Assembly (NCBI GenBank): GCA_006503475.1
Contig: RSEH01000203.1
Location: 1 to 64,000 of the forward strand
Length of the DNA stretch: 64,000 bases
Reading direction: 5' to 3'
Source: Stentor roeselii
Taxonomy: Eukaryota > Ciliophora > Heterotrichea > Heterotrichida > Stentoridae
Shown piece by piece: positions 57,406-64,000 of the stretch. How positions within the stretch are numbered: position 1 is the stretch's first letter; every line of letters begins with the position of its first letter. A program made the position numbers and the translations under genes. Under the pieces are notes generated by a model that was not told the origin of the DNA, did not search any database, and saw only the letters and a program-made list of their open reading frames with translations.

Positions 57406-58206
57406 TTATTGGCTTATTAATAAATTTTCCCAGTTTTTTGAAGTTTGAGTGAAAGTAAAGTTTTTATAAAGGTTGGAAGGACTGTTAAAGCCTTTCATGA
57501 ATTCCAAGTCGTATTTTACCTGAAAATTTCTATGAGTGAGAGAGTTGTTTAACTTTAAAAGGTCCTGGTTTTTAAAGCTTTCTTCAATCTCTTGAAATAA
57601 CTCATCTCTCGTCTTCCCTAAAGCCAAAGCGACACAAACCTGATCCAAGAACCTTTTTTTCGGATTTTCCTGAAGTTCAAGTTTCCAAAACTCTTCTAAA
57701 TGATAAATTTTTCCAACTTTTCCGAAATCTGCAATTTTTCTTAAAAACTTCCAATCATTGAGTATCTGTTGTAATCGATTATCAAGAACTGTTGCAGAGT
57801 CGCCTGTGAGTTCTTCAAAAGTATTAAAAGTGACAATTTCGCAGTTATGTGAATTTTTTTCAGTTTTTGAATGTTTTTCAAAAACTTTTACAGCGTGAGT
57901 CGTGGTCGTCAAAGGAATTGACTGGCCTGAACGATGAGTCTTTTCGAAAAGACCTGGAAATGAAAAGTTGCTGACGAAAGCTCCTAAGTCTTTTGAATGG
58001 TCTAAACGAATTCGTCGGCCTGAGGTTGTTTTGCATGAAAGGAAGAAATGACGACTTTGACTGAATATGGACGTGCGGGTTGAATGTATTGAAAGCTCAG
58101 TTATGTGCTCTTCTTTGATGGGAAGTGAGGAAAGGTAGTTTGAGATTGTGAAGTCGAGAAGGAGAATAGCTGAGATTGACTCGAATGTGTAATGGGGTAT
58201 TCCCAT
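57406..58206 (-). CDS. Unrecognised 266-residue protein
   Basis: A single frame starting MGIPHYTFESISAILLL. The N-terminal half is beta-rich and the C-terminal half helical (KTRDELFQEIEESFKNQDLLKL). No domain recognised. It is 25 nt upstream of the SHIPPO gene on the same strand. Codon use matches neighbouring genes, so it is likely real. Confidence 0.75.
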   Translation of the reverse strand: MGIPHYTFESISAILLLDFTISNYLSSLPIKEEHITELSIHSTRTSIFSQSRHFFLSCKTTSGRRIRLDHSKDLGAFVSNFSFPGLFEKTHRSGQSIPLTTTTHAVKVFEKHSKTEKNSHNCEIVTFNTFEELTGDSATVLDNRLQQILNDWKFLRKIADFGKVGKIYHLEEFWKLELQENPKKRFLDQVCVALALGKTRDELFQEIEESFKNQDLLKLNNSLTHRNFQVKYDLEFMKGFNSPSNLYKNFTFTQTSKNWENLLISQ

Positions 58207-59256
58207 TTAATAGAAGATGTTGGCTTCGGATAATTCGGAAAATTTTAGCATTTTTCAGGAATTTGAATTTTTTAGGTTTTTTGTATTAGGAGATTTTAGA
58301 GGTTATTTATTGGGTGTAGGGGGGTTTAGAGTTTGGGTTGGTGGTTTTTAGGTTTTTTTAGTTTAAGTGGGATTTGGGGAAATTGGATTAACTAAATTTT
58401 TATATAAAGAGTGAATTGATATAGAAACTCAAAATTTAGAGAATATTTTTGAGATTCGTTAGGCATCAATTATTATTATTCAGTCATTAATTTGGTTTTA
58501 TTCATATTAAACTGATTATTTAGATATTTTCATCATCAATCATTATTATTCACTCATTAAGTTGGTTCGATTTATATTAAACTGATTATTTTTGAGATTT
58601 TTTCAGTATCATTACTATTCACACATTAAATTGGCTTGATTCAAATTAAACTAAGCAGAATTATATTTAAGGTAATTAATGAAGCAAGGATTCATCTAAA
58701 CTCTTTTAAATTTTATGATCTTGAAGAATTTATTTGAAGTTACCTTGAGGTAAAACTATTAGAATCAAGACTCGATAATAACACCCTAGAGATTCAGATA
58801 ATCTTGAGTCAATATTGACGATTATTCTTGGTAATTAAATGCCTCTAAGCTAGATAATTCTATGCTAATAAGCAATCCTAATTTCTCATTATTTAAAGAC
58901 CATTTAAAATTTTGTAATAAAAGTATTTTTATCTTATAATTCAATCATTTATCTATCAAATTATTGTTGAGCTCTTATTAAACACTTAATCCATGATTCA
59001 TTTTTAGAATTTAAAAATAACTATCACTATATATAAAATTTTATAGTAGATATATTTCCATTGTTAATTCTTGCTTCTTATAATTCTAATACTCAGATAA
59101 AATCTATAAAACATCTAGAATTATTAAATTTGAACAATTAGAAATAAGATGTCTCAGGTATCATAGATATTTAGGCTTCTTCTAAATAAACATATAAATA
59201 TTATTGAAATTAATAATTACGAATAAAACATTTTCCTATTAAGAGATTATATAAAA
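58207..59256. other. Intergenic region with 70-bp repeats
   Basis: 58207-58400 is T/G-rich, i.e. A/C-rich on the strand of the 57406 gene (its upstream region). Contains the 70-bp repeat listed below. The rest is AT-rich without genes. Confidence 0.6.
58465..58660. repeat. Three-copy tandem repeat, about 70-bp unit
   Basis: Copies at about 58465-58534, 58535-58606 and 58607-58660 share ATCA.T.ATTATTATTCA, CATTAA.TTGG and ATTAAACTGATTATTT; copies 1 and 2 are closest, the third has diverged and is cut short. No coding potential. Confidence 0.8.
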
Positions 59257-60426
59257 ATGTCCTCAGCAGCTTATATCGGGGAAAAGTTAAATGGTTTCCC
59301 ACATGGTCTCGGAGTTTACATCTCAAGTGACGGAATATTTGAAGGCACCTGGGAAAAAGGCCTAAGAGTTAATAAAGGTCTTTATAAGTTTGATGATGAA
59401 CTAATCACAGTTAAATTCAAAGAAGGAAAAATATACAAGTTACTTCAAATTGAAAATCAAAAGACTAATGACCTTGTCAGCCTTAAGCAATTAAACTACC
59501 TAAAGCAAGGTGATTTTTTCCAAGAAATCCCTGGAACTGAAATCTGTTCATTTGTTGTTCATGATAAGAAAATATTTTTTGATGGCTTATCAGTAAAAAA
59601 ATTCAAGTTTTTCGAACTAACCAGCCCGAACTCTACAATTTATGGATTTTTACATGATTTCACTGGAATCAAAGAAATTAGAATAAAAGATTTCAAGTAT
59701 GTTTGTAGACTATTGAACAAATTGCCTTTAGGGCCGATTAAAATATCAAAGAATAATAAATGTATTAAAGGGCAGATAATTGGGTATAAATTCAGAGGAG
59801 AATGCAAGGTAAAGCAAGGGAATTTGAAATTAAGTATTCAAAAAACTAATTCATTTCTTACAGCTTCTTATAAAATATCATCGAAAGAAAAAGGTATTCT
59901 GATGAGCATTGAAAAAACAAAGCAAGGTTTAATTATTACAAAAGAAATTGATCTTATAAACTTTGATTTTCTTTATAATTTTTTTATTGATTCTCTTGAA
60001 TTTTACAATGAGTCTATTATTGAAATAATGAAATTTTCAAAAGGAAAATGGTTTATCATGAATTCATTGATGGCAGCTAGTAACTGGTTGCAAATTGAAA
60101 AAGATATCTCTATTGAAGCTTTAGAAAAGGAGCAAATCATAAATAATGAAAAAAGTATCAAGTTAAGAGAAATTGAAACTATTGATAATAAATCGAAAAA
60201 AATTAAGAGAATAAGGTATGCTGATGGGAGTTTTTATTATGGAGAAGTTAAAAATGATATAAGGGATGGTCTTGGGTGCTTTGTTTTTCCAAATGGTTCT
60301 CGATATAAGGGGTATTTTCGAAATAGTTTGTTCTGTGGAAAAGGATACTTCGATTCTATCTCCTGTAAGATCAGTGGATATTGGGAAAATAATACAATTA
60401 AAACAGCTGCTTTGAAAATTAATTAG
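59257..60426 (+). CDS. MORN-repeat protein, paralogue 1
   Basis: 389 residues. MORN-type units occur at the N-terminus (LNGFPHGLGVYISSDGIFEG) and twice near the C-terminus (DGSFYYGEVKNDIRDGLG, NGSRYKGYFRNSLFCGKG). Between them is an uncharacterised middle domain shared with the three other copies in this cluster, with GPIKIS...GQIIGYKFRGECKVKQGNLKL. MORN repeats often bind membranes and mark cortical structures. A full-length paralogue lies at 62759-63934, inverted. Confidence 0.9.
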   Translation: MSSAAYIGEKLNGFPHGLGVYISSDGIFEGTWEKGLRVNKGLYKFDDELITVKFKEGKIYKLLQIENQKTNDLVSLKQLNYLKQGDFFQEIPGTEICSFVVHDKKIFFDGLSVKKFKFFELTSPNSTIYGFLHDFTGIKEIRIKDFKYVCRLLNKLPLGPIKISKNNKCIKGQIIGYKFRGECKVKQGNLKLSIQKTNSFLTASYKISSKEKGILMSIEKTKQGLIITKEIDLINFDFLYNFFIDSLEFYNESIIEIMKFSKGKWFIMNSLMAASNWLQIEKDISIEALEKEQIINNEKSIKLREIETIDNKSKKIKRIRYADGSFYYGEVKNDIRDGLGCFVFPNGSRYKGYFRNSLFCGKGYFDSISCKISGYWENNTIKTAALKIN

Positions 60427-60689
60427 TTTTAGGTTAAATATAATAAGTGTTTAATTTTTTCTACAAAGGGTTTAGTGAATTAGTTTTACTTTATTATATA
60501 AAATAAATTTCTGCAGCAAAATAAAATTATCTATCTTAATACTTTTATATTGAATAATTAACCTGCTAAAAAATACTTAAATACTGAAAGTAAATCGTTT
60601 TTAATTTATTATTTGATTGTTGATACTGATTTTGTTATATCTAGAAACTTAATGGGCTACAAGAAAAGGGATAAAAAAGTTATGATTGT
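60427..60689. other. AT-rich spacer
   Basis: Nothing recognised between paralogue 1 and the relic. Confidence 0.5.
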
Positions 60690-60945
60690 AAGAAAATAAA
60701 CAAAATTTATAAGGAAAAATATTAAAAACATCAAATTGAGGAAGAATTGTTCAGAGATTAAGAAAGATTAGGTATAATTATAGAAGTTTTTATTATAGTC
60801 AAGTTAGAGATTGTACTTGGTACGAATTAGACAGTTTTATAGTTTAAAATGGTTTCAGATATAAGGGATAATAAAGAACTGATAATTTTTAGAAAATGAT
60901 ACTTGTAAACTTAAAATTAAAGGAATATGGGACAATATTAATATA
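60690..60945 (+). pseudogene. Relic of a MORN-repeat gene's 3' end
   Basis: Aligned to the end of the 59257 gene: GATTAGGTATAATTATAGAAG parallels the segment coding IRYADGSFYYGEV, then NGFRYKG parallels NGSRYKG, and later CTTAAAATTAAAGGAATATGGG parallels KISGYWEN. Many stops, no ATG. Only the C-terminal MORN units survive, on the same strand as paralogue 1. Confidence 0.82.
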
Positions 60946-61130
60946 AAAACCCAAATTATCTCCATATATAGATAAATAATATAGCTGCCTATATTAATGC
61001 TGAATAGGAAAATATGAAACTATAAATAAAAAAATCTTAAAATTAAACAATCATAAGATAACTACACCTCATCTCTTTTCCAAATATTCAAAATAATTAT
61101 AAAATAATAAATCACCAATCTTCCTTAAAT
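60946..61130. other. AT-rich spacer
   Basis: No gene recognised. It separates the plus-strand MORN relic from the convergent third MORN paralogue. Confidence 0.5.
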
Positions 61131-62318
61131 CTAACTTTCTAAATTCACATAATGAACAACAGCCTCAAGCCTATTATTTTTCCAAATTCCTTTAACCTTA
61201 AACCCATTCCCAAAAAAATTCCCCACTCCAAAAATCTCATCATCTCTAAAATACCCCTGAAATTTTGACTTATCATAAAAAACCAAGTACCCAAATCCAT
61301 TTTTCATTCCTCTAGAAATTTCTCCATAATAAAAACTTCCGTCATCATATTTAATCCTAAAAACTTTTCTTTCTTGCACAACATCAACTTCTGAATACTT
61401 TTGATTTTCATTTTTTGTTAATTGTTTATAAATTATCTGATGATTCAAAATCATTTTTTCTATTTCATTCCAACAAGTTTTAGGAATAACAGAGTTGAAT
61501 AAGGTTTTATTGAAAAAGGATTTTTTATAAATCTCTTCTTTGAACATAATAAGCATTTCAAATGCAGAAATACAGAACTTTAGCATTGTTTGAGATATAT
61601 CGATATCTTTCGCATCAATTGGAATAATAAAAACGTTTTCTTCACAGAAGCCATTATAATCCACTCCAAATTCATTTGACTGAAGCTTGAAAGTTTTCGG
61701 GTATATTGAAAAATTTGCATCGTAAAACATTTTCAGACTTCCCTGGACTATTTTACAAGGCCCTTGAAACAAGCACCCGATAAAAAACCCTTTAAAATAA
61801 ATCTTTCCTGGTAAAATCAGTTTTGACTGACCAAAAGCGAAAAAGTTCCTGAAATTCGAATAAAGACTGAAATATTTGCAACTTAATTCTTGGATTTTCA
61901 ATGATTTTTCAAAGCTTTCGAAAAATTCAAGGTTTTCTAGCTTTAAAATAAGTAAATTGTTAGATGGAGTTGGGTGCCCATCGAATAAGAAATAATTGCC
62001 GATTGAATGAAAATAACAGAAAGATTTGCTTGGAATTTCTTTAAAAACATCTCCTTGTTGAGTATAATTTATTTGTGGGAGGGAATATTGAAGTATTTTT
62101 GATGGCTTCAGGTTTGTTTCGAGGATTTTATAAATTTTACCGAGTTTGAATTTGACTTTGATGATGAAACTTTTGGACTCGAAGGTTCCTGTCTTGATTC
62201 TAAGACCTTTTTCGAAGAGACCTGTGAAAACTAGATTTGGAGTGATTATAGTTCCGTGACCATGAGGTATTCCATTAAGAAGTTCACCAACCTACAAACT
62301 AGGAATTAAATATTGCAT
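61131..62318 (-). CDS. MORN-repeat protein, paralogue 3, with early in-frame TAG
   Basis: From the ATG at 62318 the frame runs to 61131 (396 codons), with one TAG at codon 9 (62292-62294). Everything after it is intact: VGELLNGIPHGHGTI, the middle domain (KLILPGKIYFKGFFIGCLFQGPCK), and the two C-terminal MORN units. No ATG follows the TAG in frame until far downstream, and no 15-nt intron would remove it. Options: a recently broken gene, a sequencing error, or initiation elsewhere. Without a start codon, the coding status is uncertain. Confidence 0.7.
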
Positions 62319-62758
62319 AATTTTTATGATTTCAAGAAATCATCTAATTAATTCATTAGATTATCAATTTGATCTGCCAAACATACTTCAGATCGGAAAA
62401 GAGATCTTCATATAAAACTAATATTTGTAGCAAAGGACTTAACCTACAAAGAAGATAATAATCAAACTATCTTAATCTTCAAACTTAAGATTTTTCTTTA
62501 AATTCTCTGCTATACACATTACAGTAATTAAACTTATTGTTTATAGGCTTTAATTCATGAACTAGTTAAATCTTTCAAATAATTGTTAAAATGTGTATTC
62601 ATTCAAGAAATAAGGTTTCATTACTTGGTAGATTTCTTGACATATTGAATCTTTGCTAAATGATAAAACTTTTTACCTTTTTATATTTTCAAGTGAACAT
62701 AAATTAATATTCTTGAGATTGCAAAAATCAAGTAAATAATTTTAAATACTTCCAATTA
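62319..62758. other. AT-rich spacer
   Basis: Lies between two MORN paralogues on the same strand. No gene seen. Confidence 0.55.
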
Positions 62759-63934
62759 TTATCCTAAGCATTTATAATCTAAATAATTAATAACAGTCTG
62801 AAGCCTATTATTCTCCCAAACCCCTGTAATTTTATACTTAGAACAAAAAAATTTTCCTAGTCCACAAATTTTATCATTCCTAAAATACCCTTGATATTTC
62901 GACTTATCATAAAAAACAATACATCCAATCCCATTTTTCATTCCTTGATAAACCTCTCCATAATAAAAACTTCCATCATCATATCTAATCCTAGCTACTT
63001 TTTTAATCCCTTCTTTCAAATCTTCAATTTTTGTAAAAGTTTTTTCATATTTTTTCGAAGAATTTATAATCTTCCGCATTAAGTTGTTTTCCAAATCTAT
63101 CCAATTAACCTTAGGAATAATTGAATGATAAATCCATGGATTGAAAATAGATAATCTTAAAATTTTATCAATGAAATCAAAATAACTGTTAAAAGCTTCG
63201 ATAATAAGTTTTAAAATAATAGAAATAAATTGTCTATTGTTTTCATCAATATTCAAAAAAAAAAAATCATCCTGTGTGTATCCATTTGACTGAAATCCCA
63301 GTTCTTTTGAATTAACTTTAAAATTTTTTGGATATCTCGAAGTAGTCCCTTCAAAAAGTATCTCGATGCTGCCATGGACCACTTTGCATGGGCCTATAAA
63401 CAAGCATCCAACAAGAGAGCCTTTGAAGTAAATATTGTCACAAATATGCAGTTTTGAAGGACCGAGAGGGAAAAAGTTGCAGAATTTTGAAGTTAATCGA
63501 AATTGATTAAATTGAAGTTCTTTTATTTTAATGGATTTGTCGAGACTTTCGAAGAATATCGCGTCGGGTATTCTTGTGATAAGAAATTCTTTATTTGATG
63601 ATGGAAGTCCTTCAAATAAGAAAATATTGTTGAGTAATAAAAAGTAACATAATGTTTCAGAATGAACTTCTTGGAAATAGTCTCCTTGTTTAGAGTAGTT
63701 TATTTGAGGTAGTGTTAAAATAGTTATTTCATTTGATTTTAGGTTGGAAGTCAGGATTTTGTAAATTTTTCCTGATTTGAATTTGATTGTTGATGTAAAA
63801 TCTGATGATTCGAAAGTTCCTGTCTTAATTCTTAATCCTTTTTCCCAGACTCCTGAGAATAATAAGGAGTCTTTCACAAGGGTTCCATTTCCATGAGGAA
63901 ATCCGTTTAGTAGACCACCTGAATAATGCATCAT
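62759..63934 (-). CDS. MORN-repeat protein, paralogue 4
   Basis: 391 residues, same plan as paralogue 1: N-terminal LLNGFPHGNGTLVKDSLLF, middle domain with GPSKLHICDNIYFKGSLVGCLFIGPCKVVHGS, and C-terminal DGSFYYGEVYQGMKNGIG and KYQGYFRNDKICGLG. It is closest to paralogue 3 (same strand, FYDKSK[FY]QGYFR). MMHYSG at 63934 is the only nearby start. Confidence 0.9.
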   Translation of the reverse strand: MMHYSGGLLNGFPHGNGTLVKDSLLFSGVWEKGLRIKTGTFESSDFTSTIKFKSGKIYKILTSNLKSNEITILTLPQINYSKQGDYFQEVHSETLCYFLLLNNIFLFEGLPSSNKEFLITRIPDAIFFESLDKSIKIKELQFNQFRLTSKFCNFFPLGPSKLHICDNIYFKGSLVGCLFIGPCKVVHGSIEILFEGTTSRYPKNFKVNSKELGFQSNGYTQDDFFFLNIDENNRQFISIILKLIIEAFNSYFDFIDKILRLSIFNPWIYHSIIPKVNWIDLENNLMRKIINSSKKYEKTFTKIEDLKEGIKKVARIRYDDGSFYYGEVYQGMKNGIGCIVFYDKSKYQGYFRNDKICGLGKFFCSKYKITGVWENNRLQTVINYLDYKCLG

Positions 63935-64000
63935 AATTTATACTCAACTAAATTTAGATAATTCGTCTATATTATAATAAAGCGATTCCATCTAAAGTAC

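Noticed and set aside
1-64000. CRISPR arrays, tRNA or rRNA genes, transposases and virus-like elements
   Set aside because: I saw no regularly spaced short repeats of CRISPR type, no tRNA T-loop signature in a plausible cloverleaf, and no transposase, reverse transcriptase, integrase or capsid motifs.

Overview
The window looks like macronuclear DNA of a heterotrich ciliate close to Stentor. Three features support this. (1) DNA is AT-rich and gene-dense, and TAA, TAG and TGA all act as ordinary stops (TGA ends the genes at 12466 and 48296), unlike most ciliates. (2) The only introns I can demonstrate are exactly 15 nt long (13453-13467, 19037-19051, 42405-42419), as known in Stentor and relatives. 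(3) The gene set is ciliate-like: CDPKs, a four-CNB PKG, a TTLL ligase, SHIPPO, MORN and EF-hand proteins, many coiled coils. I cannot prove the species from sequence alone.

Layout. 0-5.3 kb: a coiled-coil gene, a decayed P-type ATPase fragment, a possible Tim44-like gene and a decayed relative of the gene at 29.6-31.0 kb. 5.3-11 kb: a large EF-hand protein, then four related minus-strand genes for small MGC-starting proteins (probably acylated), with a zinc-finger/F-box gene between the third and fourth. 11.7-28.8 kb: coiled-coil proteins, an ammonium transporter, a secreted PHB-depolymerase-like esterase, a TFIIF-beta-like factor, a CDC50 flippase subunit, a 1159-residue coiled coil and a tandem pair of multi-pass membrane paralogues. 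28.8-33 kb: AT-rich spacer, an orphan gene, and an inverted broken copy of the 5' half of the EF-hand gene. 33-40 kb: a FYVE-like/coiled-coil protein with a CaaX-like end, a PKG, and a gene-poor tract. 40-58 kb: the most compact part (ANKRD13, TTLL, CDPK, SF3B2, a CDPK-like pseudokinase, a canonical CDPK, RING-CH, NDC80, DENN, SHIPPO), with gaps of 0-35 nt between many neighbours. 59-64 kb: a MORN-repeat cluster with two apparently intact genes, one interrupted by an early stop, and one relic.

Themes. Many products fit cilia, cortex and calcium or cyclic-nucleotide signalling: EF-hand protein, two CDPKs plus a dead CDPK-like partner, PKG, TTLL, SHIPPO, MORN, and a DUF4795-like coiled coil. 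N-terminal MG[CN] acylation signals recur in seven proteins (four small MGC proteins, PKG, two CDPKs), suggesting a strong membrane-attached signalling component. The best candidates for something undescribed are the small MGC/KGLY-NEV family and the pseudokinase-CDPK tandem. No virus-like element, transposon, CRISPR array, rRNA or tRNA was recognised.
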